Position numbers and translations under genes: made by a program. Shown here one piece after another: positions 32,163 through 44,730 of a stretch of 64,000 nt of DNA. This DNA comes from Owenia fusiformis. Lineage: Eukaryota; Annelida; Polychaeta; Sabellida; Oweniidae. Positions within the stretch are counted from its first letter, which is position 1. Each line of letters opens with the position of its first letter. The notes below the pieces were generated by a model. It saw nothing but the letters and a program-made list of their open reading frames with translations. It was not told where the DNA came from and ran no database searches. The stretch is from the NCBI GenBank assembly GCA_903813345.2, contig CAIIXF020000004.1, forward strand, positions 5,787,525-5,851,524, written 5' to 3'.

Positions 32163-32708
32163 ATGCCTTATGCTACCGACAAGCTTCCATTCTCATCCGG
32201 TTATAATTTGCGGACGAGAACGGTGGCTAGCCAAAGACTGACGGACCGTTTTAATTTAAAAACTCTGACTGTGGTACTTTGTGCCGTAAAATATGAAAGT
32301 ATATGCAATTATTCGAAATTCCCGGGGAAGCAAATACTTAATGACAGAGCTATATCTCCCGCTTCGACGTTACCTTACGGTTGTCAGGATTCACCCAAAA
32401 TAATGGAGTTGGATGAGGGTACATCTGACGTTCAGCTCAGGAGGAGTGAACAGGAACCGTCACCTTGGCTGGTGTGCTCGCCCAAACAGTATTGGATGAG
32501 ACAATTTTCCCTGGAAAATCGTTCTCCAACGTTGTCTTGCGAGAGTACACCTACATTGGGGGAAGCACTCATACTGGTCCGAGAGCATAGAGTTCCAGCT
32601 GAAATCTGGGCTCGTGAATTGCATAAAAAGCTCAGGCTAGCTAATAAAAACATCAATGCTCCCACTAATACAAAGTCAAGGAGGAAACGGAGGAGATGTA
32701 GAAAATAG
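32163..32708 (+). CDS. Family B basic protein (copy 3)
   Basis: Open frame of 181 codons, paralogous to 3755-4300. The two copies differ at scattered codons but neither gained a stop or indel. It has the LC and SIC pair, QYWMRQFSLENRS, RVPAEIWARELHKKLR and the KRRRCRK end. The maintained frame in both copies is notable beside the decayed neighbours, though the duplication may be young. Confidence 0.6.
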   Translation: MPYATDKLPFSSGYNLRTRTVASQRLTDRFNLKTLTVVLCAVKYESICNYSKFPGKQILNDRAISPASTLPYGCQDSPKIMELDEGTSDVQLRRSEQEPSPWLVCSPKQYWMRQFSLENRSPTLSCESTPTLGEALILVREHRVPAEIWARELHKKLRLANKNINAPTNTKSRRKRRRCRK

Positions 32709-33339
32709 CTCTCATTTTTTAGTTTTCATTTAGTTAGAAATTTCCACTTATATCTTTATTTAACCCGGGGTAGATCTCCCGATTAACTTTTCACATCTGA
32801 CAGTGACAGGTAACCACCAACAATCTAAGAGCCGTTTTATTTTGTTTCAAATACAAATGTATCCATTTTGCACGAACGAACCCTCCTTACGCGCGAGAGA
32901 GAGAGTACGAGGAAACTTCACAATACAACTTAAGTAAGTAAATTTTTGATTTAGATTTTAACTACACTGAACGAAATAAATATCGGGGTATTCTAACTTA
33001 TTCCCTCTCTTGATCAAAAAAATAGTTCCTTGATCTTATTTTCATTTTTCTCAATGTTTTTCGATATTTCCCTCCTATTTTTTATTCTTATCATTATCAT
33101 CGATTCTGTACAACTATGACATTCATTTTTTTCTTAAGTTTTCTCGCGTACTAATACAAATGCAAATGAACTAGTTATTCTTCTCCCACGCTATCCCTTT
33201 ATTCAAGCAAACAGTCGAATATTGAAAGGAGAGGATGAATTCTTCCTCTGGAAATTTTCTCTAAGAAGTTTGAAATAGGATTTACACATCATATCTTATT
33301 GGATTTAATACACTAGCACCATCAACAATCTGTTGTTAG

Positions 33340-34319
33340 GTTATAATGCCCCAAGACTTGTCAAAGCGTGGAAGACGATTTTTAAAAAGCAGCTGATCAA
33401 TCGCCATAGTTTTTAAAATCGACACTTTGTTATAATGCGTCAAGACTTTATCAAGACGATCGAGCTGAGCAATCAACATAGTTTTGAAAATAATAATTGA
33501 TAATTCTACTAGTACTCTCAGGGAATTCTCAAATTCTACTAGTACTCTCAGGGATTATTTCAAATTCCGCCTGGTGGATACTAAGAAAAGGACTTAATTT
33601 TCTCTCTTACGAATTTAAAAGAACAGACTCGCTTCTCCGGTAATCATTTCGATCTTAATTTTACAAAAAGCCTTACGTAACCGACAAGCCTTCATCTTCA
33701 TCCAGTTATAATTTGCGGACGAGAGCTTGCCAGAGACGGACGGACGGTTTTAATTTAAAAACTCTGACCGTGACACTTTGTTATAATGCGTCAAGACTTC
33801 CTCAAGACGATCGATCCAGCTGAGCAATCAACATAGTTTTGAAAATAATAATTGATAATTCTACTAGTACTCTCAGGGATTATTTCAAATTCCGCCTGGT
33901 GGATACTAAGAAAAGGACTTAATTTTCTCTCTTACGAATTTAAAAGAACAGACTCGCTTCTCCGGTAATCATTTCGATCTTAATTTTACAAAATGCCTTA
34001 CGTAACCGACAAGCCTTCATCTTCATCCAGTTATAATTTGCCGACGAGAGCTTGCCAGAGACGGACGGACGGTTTTAATTTAAAAACTCTGACCGTGACA
34101 CTTTGTTATAATGCGTCAAGACTTCCTCAAGACGATCGATCCAGCTGAGCAATCAACATAGTTTTGAAAATAATAATTGATAATTCTACTAGTACTCTCA
34201 GGGATTATTTCAAATTCCGCCTGGTGGATTACCAAGAAAAGGACTTAATTTTCTCTCTTACGACTTTTAAAAGAACAGACTCGCTTCTCCGGTAATCATT
34301 TCGATCTTAATTTTACAAA
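33340..34319 (+). repeat. Leader array, shorter version
   Basis: Equivalent of 4930-6389 but with about four leader units. The first truncated gene start has lost its ATG (aaaagcc at 33667); the second has an ORF at 33993-34148. Confidence 0.7.
33993..34148 (+). CDS. 51-codon truncated family B ORF
   Basis: The same type as the ORFs at 5258 and 5905, with a different C-terminus because of an indel in the following repeat unit. Translation unproven. Confidence 0.3.
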   Translation: MPYVTDKPSSSSSYNLPTRACQRRTDGFNLKTLTVTLCYNASRLPQDDRSS

Positions 34320-34879
34320 ATGCCTTACGTAACCGACAAGCTTTCATTGTCATCCAGCTACAATTTGCGGACGAGGACGAGAGCTAGCCAGAGACTCAGG
34401 ACGGACGGTTTTAATTTAAAACTCTGACCGTGACACTTTGCGACCTAAAATATCAAAGTATATGCAATTATTCAAAAATCCCGGGGAAGCAAATACTTGA
34501 TGACGTAGCCTCTTCTCCCGCTTCGACGATACCGTATGGTGCGGCTGATTCACCTAAAATAATGGAGCTGGATGAGGGTACATCTGACGTCCGGCTCCAG
34601 AGGGAGGATCAAGAATCGTCGCCTTGGCTGGCGTGCTCGCCCAAGCAGTATTGGATGCGGCAATTTTCCCTGGAAAATCGTTCTCCAATACCGTCTTCTG
34701 AGAGAACGCCTACATTGGCCCGGGGGAGCGCTGGCCCGAGAGCCATGGCAATTCGTAGAGTACCAATTGAAATCTGGGCTCGCGAATTGCATAAAAAGCT
34801 CCGGCTAGCTAATAAAAACATCAATGCTCCCGCTAATAAAAAGCCGAGGAAGAAGCGGAGAAGAAATTGTAGAAAATAA
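34320..34879 (+). pseudogene. Family B gene with frameshift (copy 4)
   Basis: Paralog of 6390-6961 with the same one-base loss near 34417. Here the C-terminus is intact (RRNCRK, then stop), so the readthrough tail of copy 2 arose after duplication. Confidence 0.6.
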
Positions 34880-35231
34880 TTCTCATTTTTTTAGTTTTAT
34901 TTAGTTAGAAATCTCCATTTATAGCTTTATTTAACCCGGGGCAAATCACCCGATTAATTTTTCACATATGACAGTGACAGGTAACCACCAACAATCTAAG
35001 AGCCGTTTTATTTTGTTTCAAACATTATATAGATGGACATATCGATTGAGTTTTTATTAAGCATTTTATTTTGGTAATAATTAGGGATAATGTTGTGGTA
35101 ATATTTGCTTTTTCGACGCTTCATCCCGAAATGTAGAGAATGGGAAATAGTCATTGCAAAATACGGAGAGACTTTCATAACCGTAGGTGTTTGACGTCCT
35201 TCCATTAAGGATTTGCCATTTATTTTTTCAG

Positions 35232-35606
35232 TAAATATCTAGGCTCAGTGGTCAAAGGGGAGGGGAGAGGAGAAATGAGCAGAGTACAGGGTCTTCAACT
35301 GCTGAAAGAGGTAAGTTTTAATTCATTTCTTGTGCGCAATATCGGCGAGCCTCAATAATCAAAACGACCAACTTTGTTTAGTATTCAAAAACACGATTGT
35401 AAATGTGCATTGCTTGTGGATTAGTCATTGCAAAATACAGTGAGACTTTCATAACCGCTGGTGTTTGACGTTCTTCTGAACCTAGTTATAGTTTACCCAC
35501 TTCTATTAAGGATTTGTCATTTATTTTTTCAGTAAATATCTAGACCTGGTCGTTAAAGGGGGAGGGGAGGAATGAACAAAGTATGGTGTCTTCAACTGCC
35601 GAAAGA
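35232..35606 (+). other. Pair of putative short exons (second copy)
   Basis: Copies of the exons at 7286-7364 and 7587-7660 lie at 35232-35310 and 35533-35606. Splice sites and ATG contexts are unchanged. Confidence 0.35.
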
Positions 35607-35741
35607 GGTAAGTTTTAATTCATTTCTAGTGAGCAATATCAGCCAGCCACAATAATCAACACAACCAACTTTGTTTGTTTAGTTTTAATTCTCTTTTCTT
35701 GTACAATATTATCTTTTTAAAATCGGATTATTTTAAATTCA

Positions 35742-35923
35742 CAAGCTGGGAGGATGAATTTTTAGTTGTGGAAGAAATAGAGGGCAGCCACATAGTTGAT
35801 GGATATATAATCATGATACCCCCTCCAAAAGAAGGGAAAGATGATATCGAGGGGATATTACTACAGCATCTAGTGGTCCCATATCCACTACCTCCTCCAG
35901 TTATGTATTATATCAATCGCTAA
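35742..35923 (+). pseudogene. MENW-like exon, diverged (second copy)
   Basis: Encodes the same residues as 7796-7977. Confidence 0.45.
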
Positions 35924-36325
35924 TAAATATATGGATTTTTTAATGATCATATTCTCTCAATTTCTGTTACAGGTGGTTGAGCTATGCTGTATAATTCACA
36001 TTGGAATTGAAATGTATTCCAATCACAGCATGCTTTTTAAAGTTAGCTTTCAGTAAATAGATCTTCAGATAAACATTGAAAAATGTTTATATAAAACATA
36101 AATATCCATCGTATATACTAATGTTAATGTTTATTTTTTTCAGATCGAGATATATATCCTCCATCCTGGTTTGATCATACAGCAGAGCAGAAGAACTCGC
36201 CAGAGGGTGCCATTTTGTTTGCAATACTATAAATTGTAAATAAATTTTTGAGATCATATTATAATCTCAACTTCTCAACATTATGAATTTTTTATTCCTA
36301 TCAATCTGCAATCAAAACCTTTAGG

Positions 36326-36555
36326 GAGGGGGTAATTAGACAAAAAACTGAAAGGGGAAATTTTAAATTTGGAGAAGCTACTTTAAAGAAAAGAACTGAA
36401 TTGCAGTAACAATTTTTATTTAAATTTATGGGGGTGAGTGTTAAATTCACCATTACGTTGATGTGTATTTTTTGCAGGTTGAAGAGATTTTACTAGCCAA
36501 GGCCGGCTGTAAAATATTCATCATCAACAATAACAAACATAAGAGGGAACCATGA
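36326..36555 (+). pseudogene. dUTPase motif V relic plus exon (second copy)
   Basis: Paralog of 8378-8607, same frame, donor and acceptor. Confidence 0.5.
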
Positions 36556-37347
36556 GACTTCCTTAAACATAATAGTTTAAGGATAGTCTAAATTGTAGAT
36601 ATTATAGGTGATCATTGGCCTTGGGGGGTTGTCACGATACAACTCTCCAAAGAGTGACCAGTGTTTCATTCTGTACCTTTGAGGATTCCCTCATTGTAAT
36701 TTTTTAAAAAAGAGAATTATTTGTAATATTTTAACGTCACTGATTGCATATACTGAGCCCAGAGTTAGGAGTCAAAGAGATGTAATTCTTTGCTAAAATT
36801 GCAATTTTGTATCTTGTGATCAAACAATGATATTTTTCACATTACATAGAAGTGCAATTTATGTTGGTGAATACAATTATTGATTTTCCAGGATATTGTC
36901 TTTTTTATATTAAATATAAAATGACAATATTTTAACATAACAATAAATTTTATAATTATGATGTTTATGGGATTGTACTATTTCAGGTTGTATTTTACTC
37001 AATTGATGTTCATGGATTGTTTGCATTTATATTGTATTGTAATTACTGTTTACTGGATTGTTTATTCTATATGAACTCTACAAGTAGACTTTGTATTTAT
37101 TTGGTATTATAATACCATATAAGTGGAGGATTGTATTACTCCACTGATAAGCATTGTATTTACATTTTATTGTTATATTGTTAATGAGCCAAACCATGAA
37201 TGTTTTAAATCTACCTTTGAAAATTTTTGTCCTGAATTACCTACACATAACTTTTGAGGAATCGAGTATTATTTTTACTATTTAGTACATTCTATTTCCA
37301 GTCTTTTCAAACGGTTTTTATTTTATATAAATTTGAAATCCTTTGTT

Positions 37348-37722
37348 AAATTGTTATCCTATTTCATAGTGCAAGATGACACCCTGGAGGAATTGTTTTC
37401 TCAAATAAGACATTGGGAATGTTACATAAAAAATTAATTGAATAGAAAACATGTACTTAATTTTATTTATTATATTTTAATTGGAAATTACCCCAAAACA
37501 TTTCAACAAATTAAGGAAGGACAAATTTTGCTTGATTTGTCAGAAGAATACTTCATATATAGTTTGGGCATTGAGTGGCCAGAATCATATGAGTGCAGGG
37601 CTGTGCCAACCATTGGTTGTGTTAAAATAGGGTCAGGGCAGGAACTGAGAGCGTTTGATAGTCCAGGGTCTATGGTACAGACAATGAATCTTTGTCTGGA
37701 AAGCTATCTTTTAAAAAATTAG
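37348..37722 (+). pseudogene. CRP relic with replaced C-terminus (second copy)
   Basis: Paralog of 9400-9774; the ORF from 37438 is the same. Confidence 0.5.
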
Positions 37723-37890
37723 AAAAAATAATGAGAATCAAATCCGATGCGATAAATGCCAATTGACATGTACAGTTATTGATGGACATACAGCTGTAAC
37801 TTTCATCACATGTGGTCATAACATATGGTCCAAAAGTAAAATTTCTCCTACCCAAAAAGAATTATGGATAGAATAAAATAAGCTAAAATA

Positions 37891-38127
37891 CTGCAAGATG
37901 ATATCAAAGTACTTGAAAAAATCCTATCCCCAGAGGATACAAACTATCCAAATGATGTACTACATGTTTTTACAACCAACAAGAAGGTCAAAATCCATAA
38001 CAATAAAATGCTCAAATCTGGTCCAGAACATGTAGATTTCACGAATTTAAACCAAGAGACAAATGTGGATATTCCAGAATCATTGATACCTACAGACATT
38101 ATAAGACTGGGGGACGTATCCAGTTAA
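37891..38127 (+). pseudogene. PIF1-like helicase fragment (second copy)
   Basis: Paralog of 9943-10179, with the NYPNDVLHVFTTN motif and no other helicase motifs. Confidence 0.45.
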
Positions 38128-39071
38128 ACAATCAGAGTCAATGCAAGGGTCATTCTTACCAAGAATATTGACACTTCTGATGGTTAAATCAATGGTTTAA
38201 TGGGGACAATGATGGCACTGAGTCAACATGAAAGTGACTCACTTTAATGGATTTCATGAATAATGTTTGATCTGAAGGTATTTCATTTATAAAGGTATGA
38301 TTTTCATATTCTAGAGTTCCATATTCAGGTTTATCAAGCAACATTCTCACAACACTATCAAAATGATTCAATCATTCCAAAACAAAATATTCTGGAGGAC
38401 CGCATTGTACATTCCATGTGAGAGTGGAGATTGGGTCCTCATCTGTTTGATGAACAGGCAGGCAAGTCTACACAATATGCTTAATACAGTTGGATCAAAT
38501 ATGGGAAAGAAAACTAAGAACAAATTGCACCATCTTTTATGTACAGTGACGTAGGATTTTTCATCTCAGCAACGAGAGATTGAGGAACTCCAAAATAAAA
38601 AAGGTAAAAATTGAAGAAAAATGTGATATTGAAGTGATTAATTATTAGATTATATGTGATTACTACTTAATATATTTTCTATGTTAGATTAACATTTGTG
38701 ATAAGAAATGAGCATGAGCATGATTGGATATATGATCATAGAACCTTGTGTGTTCATTTTGCAGATGATAAAGTCAAACATGCCTGATCCTGCCACTGTC
38801 CAGAATCTAATCTTAAAGTAATTGCACCAGATATACCAAAGCAATTATTTTTCAGAAACCTTTAAGTTGGTTTAACACCAAAATTTGAGGGTGCAAAATG
38901 TCTTCTACAATATCAAGCAAAAGCATATGTAGACTATGTATATATGATGTCAATGTGAATACACTGGATTTTAAACACTATGGCATAGCATTTATACTCA
39001 AGAAGAATTTTCAGTACAAATTTGTGCTCAAATGTACTCTTTTCTTTTCAAATTTTATTCTTACAGGGTTG

Positions 39072-39330
39072 TTTATTCTATATGATATGATATATACGCT
39101 GATGATATTGCCTTAATTGCAAACACTCCAGAAAATCTAAATGCTCTGCTGAGCATTGCTGACATGTTAAGTAAAAGGTGGAGGTTTGAGTTCCATCAAG
39201 AAAAATGTGTAGTTCTTAGGTTTGGTCCAAACAAATAAGCTTTTTGTGAATACAAAATAGAAGACAATATTCTTAAAGTAGAAAAAGCTGCTACACATGT
39301 TGGCATACCTTTATGTTTTCTTAATCTTAA
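39072..39330 (+). pseudogene. Non-LTR RT fragment (second copy)
   Basis: Paralog of 11036-11290. A slightly longer 5' part survives (LFILYDM before the YADD motif, one frame apart). A TAA now interrupts it near 39236. Confidence 0.6.
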
Positions 39331-39609
39331 TGCCACGCTTTCAGATTATAAGACTCTCCAAGTCACAATATTCAGGAAATTGCCTTATATTCACATATAA
39401 GATAGTAAAAGCAAGAAAATATCAGTTTCAACAAGCCTGGATTTGCTGCTTTATTAAAACAAGCTCCAAAAATAAAATAAATCCATTGATAAACTGATGT
39501 TTCAAAATAATAAAAAGAAAGACCTTATTGAGTCAGATTCTTTCACGAGCTATTCCAATTCTTCTGGAGAAGATTAAAATGGCTTCCAAAGGACCAGGAG
39601 ATGTAAAAT

Positions 39610-39855
39610 TTGATAATTGAAATTAAAAAATCAATGTTATGTGAGCGGCTAATGGGCATTTTGCTGGGAAGGTTTCCATCTCATAAAATTGGGCTTTTAA
39701 CAGAATCGATTCAGGGGTTTACCGACTTCAGACATCATGGAATCACTAACAGTATGTATTCACAAGAAATACCAAAATGTGCGGCTCAGTTATACTTCCA
39801 ACCTTGCACAGAAAGCTCATTGGATGAATTTGATTTTGTAATCTGTGATCTATAA
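39610..39855 (+). pseudogene. 81-codon conserved ORF, unknown (second copy)
   Basis: Paralog of 11552-11812 with an in-frame loss of five codons. Confidence 0.25.
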
Positions 39856-40315
39856 TCTCTATGATGATGATCGACGCTGAAAAAATGAACCTTTAGACTC
39901 AGGAATCATATTTTAAACAATCATAAAATATTAAAATAAATATTTAAGCTCTAGTGCAGAAGGGAATATATGCCAGCTATGGTAAAGTATTTAAATCAGT
40001 TCCTAGGTATGACTTTTTGGAACTCAAGTGTCATCAAATTGATTATAGATCCCTTTGAAGAGGATTTAGTTTCTAATTAATGGGAATTGTTGCATGATGT
40101 ATCCTCCATAAAATATTTTCATAGCATTTATGAAAGCCTCCCGTTCAAACCCAGTTGTCGAATTAGCTTGTTTACATATATAAAATAATTAGATATGGCT
40201 TATTCTAGAAGGATATTATAGCAGAGCATAGCATGTTTTTACTTGTTCTAAATGTATACTTACAGATATAAGCAACATGTCACAATTGTCTGAATGATGG
40301 AAGGATAAACGACAG

Positions 40316-40440
40316 CGCTGTTGATATGTAGAACAGATGATCTGTGTCAAACAATGCTGTAGATATGCAGAACAGATGATCTGTGTCAAACAATGCTGTT
40401 GATATGTAGAACAGACGATCTATGTCAAACAATGCTGACT
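40316..40440 (+). repeat. 39-bp minisatellite, three units
   Basis: Counterpart of 12281-12360 with one extra unit. Confidence 0.6.
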
Positions 40441-40949
40441 GAACCTAGCCGCAGTATATCAATAGCCTATGTATGGAATCTCTGATCATATTTAAAGGAA
40501 AGACTTGAATAGTTACCCATTTTCAATAAGAAAATACTTTCAAAAATACTACTTATAGAATCCTACCTGATTCGTGCTAGTTCTTGAATGTGTGTTACCG
40601 CTTCATAAGAGAATATAGAAGGACCGTAACGTCTTTTATATGGAAAAATTCTATTGTAAAACATGAAATATGGGTGAAAAAATATTGAACTTACAGTATG
40701 ACATAATATTGAATCATTCATTGTCTTAATTTACTGAGGTGCCCTTGAAAAATTTCCCCACATGAAATGGCAAAAACAACATTTACTGTAAAAACATAGA
40801 TTTTCTCTGACAAAAAATAGTATTTTATCAATCAGAGAAGTTTTCATGATCATTTAATTTCACTGTTTGAAGAAATAGCAAAATGAATTCAATGTTAAGT
40901 AAGTAAGGAATACCATTGGTCAGAGTAAAAAACATCTATATATTATCTG

Positions 40950-41160
40950 TAAACAAGTCTAAAGTTTTGTTCTAATGCGCAGGACTTTGAAAAGCAAACA
41001 TATCTCAGTTTTTAAAAGAATCAAGAATATTTCAACTAGTATTCTCAGGGATTATTTCAAATTCCGCATGGTGGATTACCAAAAGGACTCTTCTCATACA
41101 AATTAAAATAACAGACTCGCTTCTCTAGAATTTTCTCGGTCTTATTTTTGAAATGCCTTA
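40950..41160 (+). promoter_or_regulatory. Family B leader module without its gene
   Basis: Keeps attctcagggattatttcaaattccgc and gtggattacc and ends in aaatgccttatgg, where family B stops after about four codons. A similar orphan leader is at 50.02 kb. Confidence 0.45.
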
Positions 41161-41529
41161 TGGCACTCTATGTTTTACAAAGCGCACTTATCTTATATAT
41201 CACTATCACTCACCTTTATAATAAATAACAGACTAGCTTCTCTGTAAATTATCTTGGTAACTTTATATACTAAAAACATATTATTGTTGTTCAGAATTGT
41301 TTATATCTTACACATTTTGATTGTAATATTATATAAGTGAGGGATTGTTTAACTTTGTCAACAATTGAGTTAACAATTGCTTGTATCTCACACATTTTGA
41401 TTGTAATAATATTCACCTATGTATTTAATCATGGCCATCATAGACATTATTAAAAAGAAAAATAAGTATTTTATATTAAACAATATGTTCCCAGAGTATA
41501 TATTACAACTTCATTTTTTATGCCAATTC

Positions 41530-41610
41530 ATGCCCTACGTCATTCCACTGGGAACTGATAGAGGAGCCCGATGAAGAGGAACGGGCCATCAGAGCCTATC
41601 ACAAAAATTA
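41530..41610 (+). pseudogene. F7 fragment (EEPDEEERAIRAY)
   Basis: A short frame WELIEEPDEEERAIRAYHKN then stop. The same peptide recurs at 50.74 and 51.8 kb, and a longer version is at 49.28 kb. Confidence 0.35.
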
Positions 41611-41879
41611 AAAAAAATTGAAATGTCCCGTCTGTCCAACATTCTAACAGATGGCACTCTATGTTTTACAAAGCTCACTTTTCTTATATATCACTATCAC
41701 TCACCTTAATAGTAAATAACAGACGGCTTCTCTGGAAATTATCTAGGTCTTATTTTTGAAATGCCTTACGCTGAAATTTCACACGCTACTATAGTCCACC
41801 ATTACATTTTCTGCATCATGGTCTGAATAGACATAAACGTTCCACCTAAGGTGGACCATAAGATACGGTTGATAAGAAA

Positions 41880-42360
41880 TAAGGGTCAGACTAGCTTTTA
41901 ACTTTAAAATCAGAGTTTCCAGTAAAGATAAAGAGGCAAGATTGTGGTCTGAAATATGCAACGTGTTCATTTCATTGATACATAATAAAAATTTGCAAAA
42001 TCATGTTATAGATAATTTTACCCAGGACATTGATTATTTATATCGTATTACGGCGTACTTACAAATCAATATGAAAAATATTTATAAGTCTGGGGTTGAT
42101 CTATCCTACAACCCCCTGAGCGATGATTCCGCTAATTACACAATAAGCAGATTTATCTATTAATTATTTGGAACACCCAACACAACCAGATACTAGAAAT
42201 GAGAATCCTTTTTGGAAAAACGGATTTGCATTCGAATTTAAAATCTCTCAAATCTTAAAGAGCCATTTCTCCTCAATCGGAAGGGGAATGTATGGATTGT
42301 TCTCCTCTAAAACTGCTTAAGGCAGATTTAGCAACTTCTGATTCAGACTCCTCAGAATGA
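41880..42360 (+). pseudogene. F5 ORF, first copy (broken)
   Basis: An upstream in-frame stretch (KIRVSSKDKEARLWSEICN) precedes the part shared with the later copies (HNKNLQNHVIDNFTQDIDY). A one-base loss near 42137 shifts the frame; the acidic end (TSDSDSSE) is still readable. This copy shows that the true N-terminus extends beyond the ATG used in copy 3. Confidence 0.45.
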
Positions 42361-42625
42361 GTAATCCACAAGTAACGGTAATTTACAATAAGGGGGGGGG
42401 GGGGAAATAGAAACATTCGACAGCTTTAATATATTTCTGTTATAATATCCTATGACCTTTAATTATTTTGGCTGGTGTTTTTTTTCAAAAAGAAGGCTTA
42501 TGCAAACCGTATGTCTCATGTAACCACTAAAATCAAATATTAATTGCTCATTCAAACGGACGTTGCCTTGGATGATAACCTGATTTAACTTCATATAAAT
42601 ATATACTTACAGATAGAGAGCATTC

Positions 42626-43105
42626 TGTTGCCTTAGTTAGCTAATAATATTACCTAATGTTACCTAATGTTATATGCTTATATAATTAAGTTGCTGGACT
42701 ATTATTGATTTTATATGTTGCCATTTGTGCTTTAGTTAATGCACCTTTAGTCATAAATTAGAGCAGAATACATATCATTCCTACGCCATTGCTGAGTCAG
42801 AGTATCGTGCAATCCTTGTCTACCCACTTGTTTCATTATAGCTTCCAATCAATGTGCTAGAATATAGATTTGCAAACCCTTTGCCCAAATAAGGAAAGTC
42901 CTGTTTCATAACTAACCAATCACTACGCAATGCATACTAATATCCCTGCTAAGCTTTGGTCACGCTTGTATGCTGGTGAATTAAGTTTAGTCAGTCTGGT
43001 CTGGTCTCCTGAAGCGTGTGTTACAATAAAGAAAAATAAAGAAGATTAACTAAAGGCGTCCTGTTCACGTACAATCAAAATACAATTGCTGAACAATTGA
43101 CAACA
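42626..43105 (+). mobile_element. Solo LA LTR with target-site duplication
   Basis: A 480-bp LTR, TGTTGCC to GACAACA, flanked by CATTC (42621-42625 and 43106-43110). The uninterrupted site (gagagcattcaattgctag) is present at about 44039 in the tandem neighbour, so the insertion postdates that duplication. Confidence 0.85.
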
Positions 43106-43380
43106 CATTCAATTGCTAGAATGATGAAGAAGAACCGACAGAGCCTGTCTCAATCGATAACGAGAGTAGATGATGGGAGGAGGGGTGAGAAATCTGATGG
43201 TTGTACATCAATAGCACAGGTAAGGAATCTCTATGAACTATCGACGTTGAAAATAAAATGAACCATTGGACTCAGGAGTCATATTTTAAACAATCATAAA
43301 ATATAAAAAAATATTTAAGCTCTAGTGCAGAAAGGAATATATGCCAGCTATGGTAAAGTATTTAAATCAGTTCCTTTTGG

Positions 43381-43793
43381 TCTGAAATATGCAACGTGTT
43401 CATTTCATTGAAACATAATAAAAATTTGCAAAATCATGTTATAGATAATTTTACCAAGGACATCGATTATTTATATCGTATTACGGCGTACTTACAAATC
43501 AATATGAAAAATATTTATAAGTCTGGGGTTGATCTATCCTACAACTCCCTGAGCGATGATTCCGCTAAATTACACAATAAGCAGATTTATCTATTAATTA
43601 TTTGGAACACCCAACACACCCAGATACTAGAAATGAGAATCCTTTTTGGAAAAATGGATTTGCATTCGAATTAAAAATCTCTCAAATCTAAAAGAGCCAT
43701 TTCTCCTCAATTGGAAGGGGAATGTATGGATTGTTCTCCTCTCAAACTGCTTAAGGCAGATTTAGCAACTTCTGATTCAGACTCCTCAGAATG
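43381..43793 (+). pseudogene. F5 ORF, second copy
   Basis: Open from SEICN through KDIDYLYRITAYLQINMKNI to about 43672, where one base is lost (gaattaaaaatc for gaatttaaaatc). The C-terminal TSDSDSSE and stop follow in another frame. Confidence 0.5.
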
Positions 43794-44334
43794 AGTAATC
43801 CAAAAGTAACGATCATTTACAATAAGGGGGAAATAGAAACATTGGACAGCTTTAATATATTTCTGTTATAATATCCTATTACCTTTAATTATTTTGGCTG
43901 GTGTTTTTTCAAAAAGAAGGCTTATGCAAACCGTATGTCTCATGTAACCACTAAAATCAAATATTAATTGCTCATTCAAAAGGACGTTGCCTTAGATGAT
44001 AATCTGATTTAACTTCATATAAATATACACTTACAGATAGAGAGCATTCAATTGCTAGAATGATGAAGAAGAACTGGCAGAGCCTGTCTCAACTGATAAC
44101 GAAAGTAGATGATGGGAGGAGGGGTGAGAAATCTGATGGTTGTACATCAATAGCACAGGTAAGGAATCTCTATGATCTATCGACGTTGAAAATAAAATGA
44201 ACCTTTAGACTCGGGAATCATATTTTAAACAATCATAAAATATAAAAAAATATTTAAGCTCTAGTGCAGAAAGGAATATATGCCAGCAATGGTAAAGTAT
44301 TTAAATCAGTTCCTTTTGGTCTGAAATATGCAAC

Positions 44335-44730
44335 ATGTTCATTTCACTGAAACATAATAAAAATTTGCAAAATCATGTTATAGATAATTTTACCCAGGAC
44401 ATTGATTATTTATATCGTATTACGGCGTACTTACAAATCAATATGAAAAATATTTATAAGTCTGGGGTTGATCTATCCTACAACTCCCTGAGCGATGATT
44501 CCGCTAAATTACACAATAAGCAGATTTATCTATTAATTATTTGGAACACCCAACACACCCAGATACTAGAAATGAGAATCCTTTTTGGAAAAACGGATTT
44601 GCATTCGAATTTAAAATCTCTCAAATCTAAAAGAGCAATTTCTCCTCAATTGGAAGGGGAATGTATGGATTATTCTCTCAAACTGCTTAAGGCAGATTTA
44701 GCAACTTCTGATTCAGACTCCTCAGAATGA
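44335..44730 (+). CDS. F5 ORF, third copy, 131 codons
   Basis: The best version. The central part is likely helical and rich in Asn, Tyr and Ile (LQNHVIDNF, DYLYRITAYLQINMKNIYKS), followed by KQIYLLIIW. The end is acidic and Ser-rich (ATSDSDSSE), a possible phosphorylation site cluster. The ATG corresponds to a Val in other copies, and an upstream in-frame SEICN suggests the real start or exon lies further left. The stop codon overlaps the ATG of a short downstream frame (ATGA). Family unknown. Confidence 0.45.
   Translation: MFISLKHNKNLQNHVIDNFTQDIDYLYRITAYLQINMKNIYKSGVDLSYNSLSDDSAKLHNKQIYLLIIWNTQHTQILEMRILFGKTDLHSNLKSLKSKRAISPQLEGECMDYSLKLLKADLATSDSDSSE

Larger units (their letters stand above)
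28430..40890 (+). repeat. Large segmental duplication, copy 2
   Basis: Counterpart of 1-12.69 kb. Differences: an LTR-mediated replacement at 31.0-31.5 kb, a shorter leader array, three minisatellite units instead of two and a 130-bp insertion near 40.6 kb. Confidence 0.85.

Noticed and set aside
42388-42402. Poly-G run as a functional site
   Set aside because: The paralogous spots at 43.83 and 44.76 kb have far fewer Gs; simple slippage explains it.
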